A stretch of 64,000 nt of DNA, from assembly GCF_041397485.1 (NCBI RefSeq), contig NZ_JAWKWO010000003.1, positions 62,001 through 126,000 on the forward strand. Reading direction: 5' to 3'. This DNA comes from Zhengella sp020637775. Its GTDB lineage: Bacteria > Pseudomonadota > Alphaproteobacteria > Rhizobiales > Rhizobiaceae. The position numbers and the translations under genes were made by a program. Below, piece by piece: positions 1-8,449 of the stretch (positions are counted from its first letter, which is position 1; the number at the start of each line of letters is the position of its first letter). Under the pieces are notes generated by a model that saw nothing but the letters and a program-made list of their open reading frames with translations, was not told where the DNA came from and did not search any database.

Positions 1-1
1 C

Positions 2-259
2 GTCTACGGAACAGCGGCGGCTTTGCCGCCGTTGGCGTCGGCAGCGCTCGTCTTCCTGACGCCGGCCTATTTCCTGTTCTCGCTCTGGTCGTCGGCGCGC
101 GAGCGCGCGAGCCATGGAGCAATGATCGCAGGCATGGTCCTGGGGCCGGTCCTTCATCCGGTCCTGCCGGGCTTCGACCTGCTGGCGGCAGGTCTCATCG
201 CAGGCCTCGGCGCTTTCGCCTTTCATGCCGCGACAACACGGACGCGGCGGGAGGAATGA
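2..259 (+). CDS. AzlC-like permease, C-terminal part
   Basis: Only the last 85 or so codons are present; the reading frame is open to the left edge. The visible part holds hydrophobic segments separated by a short arginine-rich loop, and ends in a charged tail. AzlC proteins are the large subunit of AzlCD branched-chain amino acid exporters in the inner membrane. The assignment rests mainly on context: the stop codon overlaps the start region of a small four-segment membrane protein of AzlD type, the usual gene pair. Without the N-terminal part the family call is inferred, not proven. Confidence 0.6.
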   Translation, partial: VYGTAAALPPLASAALVFLTPAYFLFSLWSSARERASHGAMIAGMVLGPVLHPVLPGFDLLAAGLIAGLGAFAFHAATTRTRREE

Positions 260-261
260 GC

Positions 262-621
262 ATGTTTCATGGCGAGACCGCCTGGTGGTGGCCCTTCGTC
301 TTCATCGCGGTGGCCGGATGGCTGCCGACCGACATCTGGCGATGGGCAGGTGTGGCGGTTGGCGGGCGTCTCGACGAAAACTCGCCATGGCTTGTTCTCG
401 TGCGCTGCATTGCCACGGCACTGGTGGCCGCGGTGATCGGCAATCTTGTCGTTTATCCGCAGGGACCGCTCGCAGGCTTGCCGGTTGCCGTCAGGACAGG
501 GGCGCTTGCCATCGGATTCTTGGCTTACCTGATTGCCGGCAAGCGCATGATCGCCGGGATCCTCGCGGCGGAGGCGGCCTTGCTGGCAGGCATGTTCCTC
601 TTGCCTTTAACCCGGTTCTAA
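262..621 (+). CDS. AzlD-like small membrane protein
   Basis: About 119 residues, almost wholly hydrophobic, with four predicted membrane segments; size and topology fit AzlD, the small partner of AzlC in branched-chain amino acid export. It follows the AzlC-like gene directly. Two starts are possible: ATG at 256, which overlaps the upstream stop as ATGA, and ATG at 262. The GGAGG at about 250-254 lies too close to 256 and at a good distance from 262, so 262 is preferred. Translational coupling to the upstream gene is likely. Confidence 0.6.
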   Translation: MFHGETAWWWPFVFIAVAGWLPTDIWRWAGVAVGGRLDENSPWLVLVRCIATALVAAVIGNLVVYPQGPLAGLPVAVRTGALAIGFLAYLIAGKRMIAGILAAEAALLAGMFLLPLTRF

Positions 622-666
622 CCGGGACAGGATAGGCTGGCTTCAATTCTTGACATGGGGCCGGCC

Positions 667-1632
667 ATGAAAGCAACGGACATACAGATCTTCGCCAAGG
701 CCTTGGTGATCGCGATGCTTGCGCTCGTTGACACTTTCTGGATCATGGCCAGCGATTTCACCATCCGGGTGGAAAGCGCCATAACTGCCCTTGTGATGAT
801 CGGACTGCTCCTCGGACTCGGCCAGTTCTACCGGCATTTCCGCGATCCGCAGGATCGGAAAATCGGGATCGTCTGCGAGGAAATCGCCGCCCTGGTCGCA
901 TTTTCCCTTGCCGCCGCCATTTTCAGCTATCTGGTCCTGTCGACCGGGCGTCCGCCGATCGACAGCTATCTTCTTGCCATCGATGCGGCCCTGGGGTTCG
1001 ACTGGGAAGGATACGTGGACTACGTGATCCATCACCCGGTTTTCGGGCCGCTTTCCATGGTTGCCTACATGAGTTCCCTTGCCCAGGTCACGGTGCTGGT
1101 GATCTGGAGCAGTTTCACGGGGCGTACTGCGCTGACACAGCGCTTCATGGCTTCGATCATGCTCGGTGCGCTCTCATGTATCGTCATTTCCGGTTTGCTG
1201 CCGTCGGCAGGCGCTGTCGGCACGATACAGCCGCCGGATAGTTTCTTCGTCACAAGGCAACCATTCGTGAACGTCGACTACATGGAAACCTATTTCCAGC
1301 TGCGCGACGGGGGCGCCCGTGTGCTCGATTTCGCCACGTTGAAAGGCATGATCTCCTTTCCTTCCTACCATGGCACGCTGAGTGTCCTGATCATGCTTGC
1401 TTTCCTGTCGGCGCGCCGCTTCGTCGTGCCGGCCTTCATTCTCAACGCGCTGGTCCTGCTGGCGACACCGGTGGATGGCGGGCATCACATGAGCGATGTC
1501 CTCGCGGGCGTTTCGATCGCCGTTTTCTGCTGGTATCTGGCGGGCGTATTCTGTGCCTGGACCGAAAAGCTGGCGCAGGAAGCGGCCGCCGTCGCGTCCA
1601 CGGCCGGGACGCCGGCCTGCGCCGATGCCTGA
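667..1632 (+). CDS. PAP2-superfamily membrane phosphatase
   Basis: About 321 residues with six or so membrane segments. The C-terminal half carries the PAP2 signatures: SFPSYHG (motif 2, with its histidine) and GGHHMSDVLAG (motif 3, histidine and aspartate), the catalytic residues of lipid phosphate phosphatases and inositol-phosphorylceramide-synthase-like enzymes. The substrate cannot be read from the sequence; phosphatidic acid, undecaprenyl pyrophosphate or another lipid phosphate are possible. The ATG at 655 is an alternative start; neither has a strong ribosome binding site. A second PAP2 gene follows 212 bp downstream on the same strand. Confidence 0.8.
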   Translation: MKATDIQIFAKALVIAMLALVDTFWIMASDFTIRVESAITALVMIGLLLGLGQFYRHFRDPQDRKIGIVCEEIAALVAFSLAAAIFSYLVLSTGRPPIDSYLLAIDAALGFDWEGYVDYVIHHPVFGPLSMVAYMSSLAQVTVLVIWSSFTGRTALTQRFMASIMLGALSCIVISGLLPSAGAVGTIQPPDSFFVTRQPFVNVDYMETYFQLRDGGARVLDFATLKGMISFPSYHGTLSVLIMLAFLSARRFVVPAFILNALVLLATPVDGGHHMSDVLAGVSIAVFCWYLAGVFCAWTEKLAQEAAAVASTAGTPACADA

Positions 1633-1844
1633 AGAGCGCCTTTCCGGACGGCAGACAAGTGCTTGACCTTCCGGTTTCGTGCGGCGGAGCCGGACTGGTC
1701 GGATCTCTTTTTGCCGTCTTCCAGTGTCTGGTCGTATCTCCATGACTTAACGGCATTTAAAGCCCGATCTGCAAGAACGGGGCATCAACAGCGGCTTTCG
1801 GGCCGCGCAACAAGATTTGCCAGCAGCATTGCGGAGGGTGCCGC

Positions 1845-2942
1845 ATGTCCGATTCACAGATCAAGGTTTTACCAGGCCGGGGAAACCGGCTCGCGCGCAG
1901 CGGAGCCTTCGTTTCGGCCCTGGGGCGGCAGCTTTGGCACGATCGCCTGCTTTTCCTGATAGCAGGACTGGCGCTGCTGACCGCCCACGCGCTCAAACCT
2001 GTCGTGGGTATTCGCCCGGACATGGAACTTGTGCAGGGATTTCTTGGCCAGACAGCCCTCTATTGCGTACTGATGCTGGCGATCTGGATGGCGGTCGAAC
2101 TGTTCCGCCATGCAAGGCGCGACCCAACCGGCTCGCCGTTGCGCAGCCTTGGAGCAACGCTGAGCCGTTTCTCATCCCGCGATGGCCGTATTCATGTTTT
2201 TGCCAGCACGCTTGCTGTCTTCACGATCTTTGCGTCAGGCTTCAGCATTCTGAAGTCCGCCATTGCGGTCTTGAAGCCGTTCGCGTTCGACAGGCTCTTC
2301 TCCGAGGCCGACCGCTGGCTGCATTTCGGTTATCTGCCGCATGATGTGCTGATGCCAGCATTCGGTTCGCCCTACGCGATTCTGGCGATGAACGTGGCCT
2401 ACAATGTCTGGTTCGCGGTCTTGGTCAGCTATTTCCTGATCTGCGGCGTTCTGACGGGCCGCTTCGCGCTCCTGCGGCGGCAATACATGATTGCCTTCAT
2501 GGTTGTGTGGTTTGTTGGCGGTTTCCTCATCGCCACCGGCCTGTCTTCAGCGGGGCCGGCATTCTACGCCCTGGTTGGAGAGGGAGATAACTATGCCGGA
2601 TTGATGGCCCATCTGAAGGCGGCGAGCGAGGTGGTCCCGGTCTGGGCGATCAACGTCCAGGACACGTTGTGGGATGGCTATTCGGGCGAACGATACGGTT
2701 CGGCGGGTATTTCGGCCATGCCTTCCATGCATGTCGCGACAGCCGTGCTTTTCGCGCTCGCGGCATCCTCGATCAGCAAACGGTTCGCGATCGTGATGTG
2801 GGTCTATGCCGCAATCATCCAGATCGGGTCCGTCGTTCTTGCCTGGCACTATGCGGTCGACGGTTACGCTGGCGCGCTGATTTCCGTTGCTGCCTGGAAA
2901 CTGGCCGGCAAGATGGCGCGCCAGGAAACACCGGCCCGGTGA
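1845..2942 (+). CDS. PAP2-superfamily membrane phosphatase, second copy
   Basis: 365 residues, multi-pass. SAMPSMHVAT (motif 2) and WHYAVDGYAG (motif 3, histidine and aspartate) mark a PAP2 active site facing the periplasm. The arrangement of the long N-terminal membrane part resembles inositolphosphorylceramide-synthase-type PAP2 proteins rather than the short PgpB type. Start chosen because GGAGGG lies six bases before the ATG. The motifs differ clearly from the PAP2 protein just upstream, so the pair is either an old duplication or two recruited paralogues. Substrate unknown. A strong hairpin follows the stop. Confidence 0.8.
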   Translation: MSDSQIKVLPGRGNRLARSGAFVSALGRQLWHDRLLFLIAGLALLTAHALKPVVGIRPDMELVQGFLGQTALYCVLMLAIWMAVELFRHARRDPTGSPLRSLGATLSRFSSRDGRIHVFASTLAVFTIFASGFSILKSAIAVLKPFAFDRLFSEADRWLHFGYLPHDVLMPAFGSPYAILAMNVAYNVWFAVLVSYFLICGVLTGRFALLRRQYMIAFMVVWFVGGFLIATGLSSAGPAFYALVGEGDNYAGLMAHLKAASEVVPVWAINVQDTLWDGYSGERYGSAGISAMPSMHVATAVLFALAASSISKRFAIVMWVYAAIIQIGSVVLAWHYAVDGYAGALISVAAWKLAGKMARQETPAR

Positions 2943-2956
2943 AATGACAGGATTTG

Positions 2957-2979
2957 CAGGAGCCGTTCACCGGCTCCTG
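2957..2979. terminator. Hairpin between convergent genes
   Basis: Inverted repeat CAGGAGCCG / CGGCTCCTG with a five-base loop, placed between the stop of the second PAP2 gene and the stop of the convergent HIT gene. No long T-tract follows on either side, so it is a plausible but imperfect bidirectional terminator. Confidence 0.5.
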
Positions 2980-2994
2980 GCTTTGCCAGCGCTT

Positions 2995-3423
2995 TCAGGC
3001 ATCCAGGGCGGCGCGAATCTTTTCCGCATTGGCGGCGAGGATGTCCTGGTCTTCCATGTCACCGGTATGTGGCTTCAGCTTCACGCCGTCGAAACGTGGG
3101 ATGACGTGGACGTGGAGGTGGAAAACGACCTGGCCACCGGCCGGTTCGTTGAATTGCTGGATTGTCACGCCGTCGGCACCGAAAGCCTTGATGACGGCGC
3201 GGGCCATTTTCTGGACGGTTCGGCCAACGGCGGCGTAGCTTTCCGGATCGACATCGAGAATGTTGCGGGCAGGGCGCTTCGGGATCACCAGGCAATGGCC
3301 GTCACCGCGCGGCATGATGTCCATGAATGCAAATGTGTCATCGTCCTCGTAGAGTTTGTGGGACGGAATCTCGCCGCGCAGGATCTTTGCGAAGACGTTG
3401 TCATTGTCATAGGCAGCGGACAT
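2995..3423 (-). CDS. HIT-family nucleotide hydrolase
   Basis: 142 residues, the usual size for a HIT protein. The histidine triad HLHVHVIPRF lies at residues 102-111 (His102, His104, His106), preceded by the N-Q-x-G-Q type loop, here NEPAGGQ. Members hydrolyse the phosphoramide or phosphoanhydride of nucleotides (HinT, Ap4A hydrolase). Start supported by a GAGAGGA just upstream. It is the last gene of a minus-strand run RidA, GDPD, COG3146 acyltransferase, HIT. The exact substrate is not determinable. Confidence 0.9.
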   Translation of the reverse strand: MSAAYDNDNVFAKILRGEIPSHKLYEDDDTFAFMDIMPRGDGHCLVIPKRPARNILDVDPESYAAVGRTVQKMARAVIKAFGADGVTIQQFNEPAGGQVVFHLHVHVIPRFDGVKLKPHTGDMEDQDILAANAEKIRAALDA

Positions 3424-3538
3424 GGGTTCCTCTCATCATCCTGGTTGAATGGTCAAGGACCGGATGGCGGTTTCCCGGCCACCCAGTCAAGTGTTTCGTT
3501 CACGGCGGGACGCGTCTGCCGACAGCTTTGCCGGCAAA

Positions 3539-4744
3539 TCAAGGTGTTCCGTCGCCTTCCTTGCGAAATGGAGCGTGACCGGCGAGAAGGTCGCCAAGCT
3601 GGCGGACATCGCGGCGTTCGTGTTCGAGGTAGTCGGCAACCGCATTGCGTAGGCCCTCGTGGCCGATCCAGTGCGCCGAATGGGTGGTGACAGGCAGATA
3701 GCCGCGCGCCAGCTTGTGCTCACCCTGCGCGCCCGCTTCCACGGTGCGAAGGCCGTTCGCGATGGCGAAATCGATGGCCTGGTGATAGCAAATCTCGAAA
3801 TGCAGGAAAGGGTGGTCCTCGATACATCCCCAATGGCGGCCATAAAGCGTGTCGGCACCGATGAAATTGATTGCGCCGCCGATGTAGCGCCCGTCGCGCC
3901 GCGCCATGATGAGCAGGATGTCGTTGGCCATGCGCTCGCCGATGAGCGAGAAGAAACGGCGGTTGAGATAGGGCCGGCCCCATTTGCGGCTGCCCGTATC
4001 CATGTAGAACGTATGGAAATCATCCCAGACGCTCTCCGTCAGATCGCTGCCAGTGAGCCATTCCACGGATATACCGTTTTCCAGTGCGGTACGGCGTTCC
4101 TTCTTCAGCGCCTTGCGCTTGCGTGAGGCGAGCGTGCCAAGAAAATCCTCGTAACCCGCATAGCCTTGGTTGGTGAAGTGGAATTGCTGGTCGATCCGGT
4201 GCAGAAAGCCGTGCTCTTCCAGTATCCGCGCCTCGCCCTCTGGTGCGAAGGTGACGTGGACGGAGGAAACGCCGAGTTGACCGGCAAAGGCCTTCAGCCC
4301 TTCTGCCAGCGCGATCTGTATGTCGGGCTTCGACGCGCTCGCCGGCGCCAGCAGGCGTGGTCCGGTTGCGGGCGTGAACGGAATGGAAACCTGGAGCTTC
4401 GGGTAGTAGCGCCCGCCTGCGCGCTCAAAGGCATCGGCCCAGCCGTGATCGAAGACGTATTCGCCCTGACTGTGTGATTTCAGATAGCAGGGGACCGCGC
4501 CGATGAGCCGCCCGTCGGGCGCTTCAAGAGCAAGGTGCTGCGGCAACCAGCCGGTCTGACGGGTCACACAGCCCGATTCTTCCAGTGACGAGAGGAATGC
4601 ATGGGAAAGAAACGGATTGTATGAACCCGGCCCGAGACGGCTTGTTCCACCCAATCCCGCCCATGCCAGCGGGTCAAATCCGTCCATGCCTGCGACGGCG
4701 CGCAGGCTTATGCTGTCCTGATCTGGCGGTTCGGTCTCGTCCAT
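3539..4744 (-). CDS. COG3146 / DUF482-type GNAT-fold acyltransferase
   Basis: About 401 residues. The sequence matches the COG3146 pattern: an N-terminal block with NPFLSHAFLSSLEESG, then a block with DHGWADAFERAGGRYYPKL and PFTPATGPRLL, and a C-terminal GNAT-like domain with GRHWG and FEICYHQAIDFAI. The family has been likened to FemAB-type peptidyl transferases but its substrate is not established. ATG at 4744 chosen over TTG at 4750. It sits between a glycerophosphodiesterase and a HIT hydrolase on the same strand, in a conserved-looking housekeeping unit. Confidence 0.85.
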   Translation of the reverse strand: MDETEPPDQDSISLRAVAGMDGFDPLAWAGLGGTSRLGPGSYNPFLSHAFLSSLEESGCVTRQTGWLPQHLALEAPDGRLIGAVPCYLKSHSQGEYVFDHGWADAFERAGGRYYPKLQVSIPFTPATGPRLLAPASASKPDIQIALAEGLKAFAGQLGVSSVHVTFAPEGEARILEEHGFLHRIDQQFHFTNQGYAGYEDFLGTLASRKRKALKKERRTALENGISVEWLTGSDLTESVWDDFHTFYMDTGSRKWGRPYLNRRFFSLIGERMANDILLIMARRDGRYIGGAINFIGADTLYGRHWGCIEDHPFLHFEICYHQAIDFAIANGLRTVEAGAQGEHKLARGYLPVTTHSAHWIGHEGLRNAVADYLEHERRDVRQLGDLLAGHAPFRKEGDGTP

Positions 4745-4789
4745 GGTCAAGATTTATCGCGGTCCAGGTGTGTGACAAGCATCGCGCAT

Positions 4790-5521
4790 TCAGTTCTGTA
4801 TCATCGAATCGGGGTCGAATCCCTCGAACGTCATCTGGTCGGCCAGCGCGCGGGTGGCGGCCACCTGTCCGGGCGTGCGTACGGTCCATGTGATGACCGG
4901 CCGGTTCAGCGTCGCGCGCATCATCCGGACGAAGGGGTTGTCGATCTGGTCCACATAGAATGACGTGAAATCAATGTCGTGCGCCAGCATGCTGAAATGC
5001 GCCTCAAGCTGATCCGGTCTTGTGCCCATGGCTGTCAGTCCGGCTGGAACACCTGGCGCTGCCGTTCGGAATTGCCGGATGAGCCAATGATCGAAGGACA
5101 TGATGGCGACCGGGCCGTCATAGCTGGCCAGCCTTTGGCCGACGGCTGCAACGAGCTGCCCGTCAAACCCCTCAACGCCCTTCAATTCGATGACCAGCGG
5201 CACCCGTCCGGCCACGCGGGCAAGCATGGTATCCAGAGTGGGTACGCGATCGGCTGTTGCGCCGACCGTCATCGCCTGAAGGTCCTCCGCCCGGGTTTCG
5301 TGGACCAGTCCTTCCCGTCCGGTCAGGCGCTTCAGTTGATCGTCATGAAAGAGCACCGGAACGCCATCGAGGGTCAGGCGGACATCGCATTCGATGGCGA
5401 AGTTTCCCTCGATTGCCGCATCGAAGGCCGAAAGCGTGTTTTCCCAGACAAGATGATTGCAATCATGCAGGCCACGATGGGCAATGGGGCGGGCGGTCAG
5501 CCAATCGCGCAGCGCAGGCAT
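4790..5521 (-). CDS. Glycerophosphodiester phosphodiesterase
   Basis: 243 residues. GDPD active-site residues are visible: AHRG with His15, ECD with Glu44 and Asp46, and LFHD with His59. The family hydrolyses glycerophosphodiesters to glycerol-3-phosphate and an alcohol using a divalent cation. No signal peptide, so the enzyme is probably cytoplasmic. It starts 3 bp after the RidA-family stop, so the two are almost certainly co-transcribed; the COG3146 acyltransferase follows about 45 bp downstream. Confidence 0.92.
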   Translation of the reverse strand: MPALRDWLTARPIAHRGLHDCNHLVWENTLSAFDAAIEGNFAIECDVRLTLDGVPVLFHDDQLKRLTGREGLVHETRAEDLQAMTVGATADRVPTLDTMLARVAGRVPLVIELKGVEGFDGQLVAAVGQRLASYDGPVAIMSFDHWLIRQFRTAAPGVPAGLTAMGTRPDQLEAHFSMLAHDIDFTSFYVDQIDNPFVRMMRATLNRPVITWTVRTPGQVAATRALADQMTFEGFDPDSMIQN

Positions 5522-5524
5522 GGA

Positions 5525-5989
5525 TCAGGCTATCTCGATTATCGCTTCGATCTCGACCGGTGCGCCAAGCGGCAAGGCGGCCATGCCGACGGCGGATCTG
5601 GCATGGCGGCCCCTGTCGCCCAACGCATCGACGAGAAGGTCGGATGCGCCATTGGCGACGATATGCTGTTCGGTGAAGCCGGGGTCGGAGGCAACGAAGA
5701 CGGAAATCTTGACGATCCGCGCAATCCGGTCGAGCGAGCCAAGCGCCATCTTTGCCTGTGCGAGAATGTTGACCGCGCACCATTTGGCGGCCTGGGCACC
5801 GGCGGCCGTGTCCAGCTCTTGGCCAAGCAGGCCGGTCGCGGTCAGCTTGCCATCCTTGAGCGGCAATTGACCTGCCGTGAAAAGCAGGTTTCCGCTTTGC
5901 ATGAAGGGTGCGTAATTGGCGGCGGGCGCAGCCGGGGAGGGCAGATCGATCCCCATGGCGGCGAGGCGCTGCTCGGCGGTTTCTCCCAT
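5525..5989 (-). CDS. RidA-family (YjgF/YER057c) protein
   Basis: 154 residues of the RidA fold, with LLFTAGQLPLKDGKL in the N-terminal half and a C-terminal ASDPGFTEQHIVANGASDLL segment. RidA proteins deaminate reactive enamine/imine intermediates; the longer members of about 150 residues, as here, form distinct subgroups whose substrates are often unknown. First gene of the minus-strand RidA - GDPD - COG3146 - HIT run. Confidence 0.9.
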   Translation of the reverse strand: MGETAEQRLAAMGIDLPSPAAPAANYAPFMQSGNLLFTAGQLPLKDGKLTATGLLGQELDTAAGAQAAKWCAVNILAQAKMALGSLDRIARIVKISVFVASDPGFTEQHIVANGASDLLVDALGDRGRHARSAVGMAALPLGAPVEIEAIIEIA

Positions 5990-6136
5990 GATCGGCTTTT
6001 CCTTTTTGTGAAGGACTGGAATAATACGGTGTCATGCAGTGGTGGCCGCCCGGCCATGAAAATGCCAAAGCGGGGCGGCACATGCAGGCAAGACATGCCA
6101 TGGTGGCAAGCCGTGGCGCAAGAGCAGGAACCATAC

Positions 6137-6943
6137 ATGCGCGTATCGTTGATTGCAGCCGTTGTCATCACCTGCGGAACCGTGCCGGCGCTGGCCGGTC
6201 CCCAACTGGCTCCGCATCGCGCGGTCTATGATCTGAGCCTTGTGGATGCGACCGACCGGTCCGGCATTTCAGGCGTCAGCGGGCGGATGGTCTACGAGTT
6301 CAACGGCTCGCCCTGTGACGGCTACACGGTCAGTTTCCGCTCTGTCACCCAGTTCCAGACGGAGCAGAACGCCCGCCTCATCGACCAGCAGGTGGCCACA
6401 TACGAGAATCCCGAGCAGGATCTCTTCACTTTCGTCACCAAGTCCTATGTCGATGAGCATCTGGACAAGGAGGTGAAAGGAACGGCGCATGCCGTTTCCG
6501 GCGGGGTGAAGGTGGATCTGGAAAAGCCGGACGAGGTTACGGTGCGTCTGACGCCCGCGCTGTTTCCGGCCGAACACATGATCGACCTGCTGGACCGGGC
6601 GCGCAACGGCGATCATTTCTACGAAACGTCGATCTTCGATGGAACGGAAGGTGCTGACAAGGTGCTGACCACGACCGTTGTCATCGGATCCCGCAAGCAG
6701 GCGTCCGAAGACGACGAGGAGCTCGCTGCCAGCGATTCGCTCGCCCACGAACCCTACTGGCCGGTCTCGATCGCATATTTCGACGATCCGCAGCCCGAAT
6801 CGGATACGACACCGATCTACCGGATCGGTTTCAAGCTGCATGACAGCGGCATCGCCCGTGCCTTCGACACCGATTACGGCGACTTCCGGATCAAGGGGCA
6901 ACTGGTCGACCTGGAACTGCTTGCCACGCGGAAGTGCGACTAG
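6137..6943 (+). CDS. eipB: Cell envelope integrity protein EipB (DUF1849)
   Basis: 268 residues with a signal peptide ending near AGPQLAPHRA (residue 20-21). The mature part matches the DUF1849/EipB pattern: HRAVYDLSL, GRMVYEFNGSPCDGY, TFVTKSY, LFPAEHM and ASDSLAHEPYWPVSIAYF. EipB is a conserved periplasmic protein required for envelope integrity in Brucella. Two cysteines, Cys60 and the penultimate Cys267, fit the conserved disulfide of the family. The frame is open far upstream, but the only start that gives a proper signal peptide is ATG 6137. Monocistronic, divergent from the RidA unit. Confidence 0.88.
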   Translation: MRVSLIAAVVITCGTVPALAGPQLAPHRAVYDLSLVDATDRSGISGVSGRMVYEFNGSPCDGYTVSFRSVTQFQTEQNARLIDQQVATYENPEQDLFTFVTKSYVDEHLDKEVKGTAHAVSGGVKVDLEKPDEVTVRLTPALFPAEHMIDLLDRARNGDHFYETSIFDGTEGADKVLTTTVVIGSRKQASEDDEELAASDSLAHEPYWPVSIAYFDDPQPESDTTPIYRIGFKLHDSGIARAFDTDYGDFRIKGQLVDLELLATRKCD

Positions 6944-6962
6944 GCGGGCGGTATTCCGGTCA

Positions 6963-7844
6963 TCATATGATGCCGGCGGCCTCAGCGCGCGCCAGGATGC
7001 GTTCGGCGCGGCGCAGATGCGGCCGGTCGTACATCTTGCCGCCGATGGCAACGACGCCCGGATTGCCGGCAGCCGCGAATGCCTCGACAACAGCGCGGGA
7101 TTCCGCAATCGCTTCTCCCGACGGCGTGAAAATCTGGTTGATGATGTCCACCTGTGCCGGATGAATGGCCATTTTCGCGGTGAAACCGTCGCGTTCGGCC
7201 TCCCGGCATTCACGCTCGAAACCTGCCATGTCGGAAAAGGCGGGGAAAACCGTGTCAACGGGTGCGGTCCCGGCGGCGTTGGCCGCCAGTAGCGTAACGG
7301 TGCGCGCCAGGCGGAAGGCATCCGTATAGGTGCCGTCCGGATCGCGGTTGGTGCGCGCGCCGATGTCGGCGGACAGGTCTTCGGCTCCCCATGTCAGGCC
7401 GGCAAGGCGCGGCAGCGACGCGGCGGCATAGCTGTGGGCATTGAGTACCGCTGCAGCGGTCTCCGTAATGATGGGCAACAGACGTGTCGAACGCACTTCC
7501 AGCCCGTGCGCGGATTCCGCTTCCCCCAGAAGCGCGTCGAGCGCCATGACATCGGCGGCACTGTTGCACTTCGGGAGCATGATGCCGGCCGGACGGGCGG
7601 GCATGACGGCATCGAGATCCGCCCCTGTCAGGCCGGTATCGAGCGCGTTGACGCGCACGAAGAGACGGCCGGGATGATCTTGCACGTTGGCCGCCAGCGT
7701 TTCGGCCGTCAGCTTGCGCGCGTCCGGCTTGGCCGCAACGGCGACCGAATCCTCCAGGTCGATCAACAGGATGTCGGCGGCCGAGGCAAGGCCTTTTTCC
7801 AGCTTGCGTGCGCTGTCGCCGGGAACGAAAAGCAGGGATCGCAT
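6963..7844 (-). CDS. HpcH/HpaI-CitE family CoA ester lyase
   Basis: 293 residues of the CitE-like aldolase fold: SLLFVPGDSARKLEKGL at the N-terminus, ILLIDLEDSV, VRVNALDTG, IMLPKCNSAADV and GLTWGAEDL, which contribute CoA and metal binding in malyl-CoA / beta-methylmalyl-CoA lyases. It is preceded 4 bp upstream by a MaoC-type hydratase gene, a pairing typical of C4-C5 acyl-CoA metabolism in alphaproteobacteria. Malyl-CoA or citramalyl-CoA type activity is likely but cannot be fixed from sequence alone. Confidence 0.87.
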   Translation of the reverse strand: MRSLLFVPGDSARKLEKGLASAADILLIDLEDSVAVAAKPDARKLTAETLAANVQDHPGRLFVRVNALDTGLTGADLDAVMPARPAGIMLPKCNSAADVMALDALLGEAESAHGLEVRSTRLLPIITETAAAVLNAHSYAAASLPRLAGLTWGAEDLSADIGARTNRDPDGTYTDAFRLARTVTLLAANAAGTAPVDTVFPAFSDMAGFERECREAERDGFTAKMAIHPAQVDIINQIFTPSGEAIAESRAVVEAFAAAGNPGVVAIGGKMYDRPHLRRAERILARAEAAGII

Positions 7845-7848
7845 CGGG

Positions 7849-8307
7849 TCAGGCCTCCGCCGGGCGCTTGCGCATCATGGCCTGGCGGACGCAGCGCGCC
7901 ACCAGCGTGCCCTCCTGGTTGAAGGCCCGGTGTTCGAACTCGACGACGCCCCTGTCGGACCGGGATTTCGATTCGCGCACCGACACCACCTCTGTCTCGA
8001 CGCGGATCGTGTCACCGTGAAAAACCGGGTGGGGAAACACCGTCTCACTCATGCCGAGATTGCCGATCGTGGTTCCCAGCGTGGTGTCATGCACGGAAAT
8101 GCCGATCATCAGGCCCAGCGTGAACAGGGAATTGACCAGCGGCTTGCCCCATTCGCTCCGGGCCGCGAAATCGAAATCGATGTGCAGGGGTTGCGGATTC
8201 AGCGTCATAACCGAGAACAGCATGTTGTCGCTTTCCGTCACGGACTTGGTGAGCGGGTGGCGAATGACCTGCCCGACCTCGAATTCCTCCAGCCAAAGAC
8301 CGGCCAT
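7849..8307 (-). CDS. MaoC-family acyl-CoA dehydratase
   Basis: 152 residues, single hot-dog domain. PQPLHIDFDFAARSEWGKPL holds the Asp/His hydratase signature, and HPVFHGDTI the second conserved strand. Likely hydrates an enoyl-CoA (crotonyl-, mesaconyl- or similar) and feeds the CitE-type lyase encoded 4 bp downstream; that link is inferred from context. Preceded by GGTGATCC without a perfect Shine-Dalgarno. Confidence 0.87.
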   Translation of the reverse strand: MAGLWLEEFEVGQVIRHPLTKSVTESDNMLFSVMTLNPQPLHIDFDFAARSEWGKPLVNSLFTLGLMIGISVHDTTLGTTIGNLGMSETVFPHPVFHGDTIRVETEVVSVRESKSRSDRGVVEFEHRAFNQEGTLVARCVRQAMMRKRPAEA

Positions 8308-8449
8308 GGATCACCTCTCCCTCGTTGTGCCGGGACATTGATAGGCCGGAGGGGGAGGCCGGGCAAGAGGCGGCAAAAACATGGTGAACGCTTCGTAAAC
8401 CTTTTGTCCCTAGCGTGGGAAAACAACAATGTAGCGGCGGTGGGGCTCC

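Noticed and set aside
4979..6136. N-terminal extension of the EipB frame
   Set aside because: The frame is open by chance through the antisense of GDPD and RidA; only the part from 6137 has a signal peptide and family motifs.
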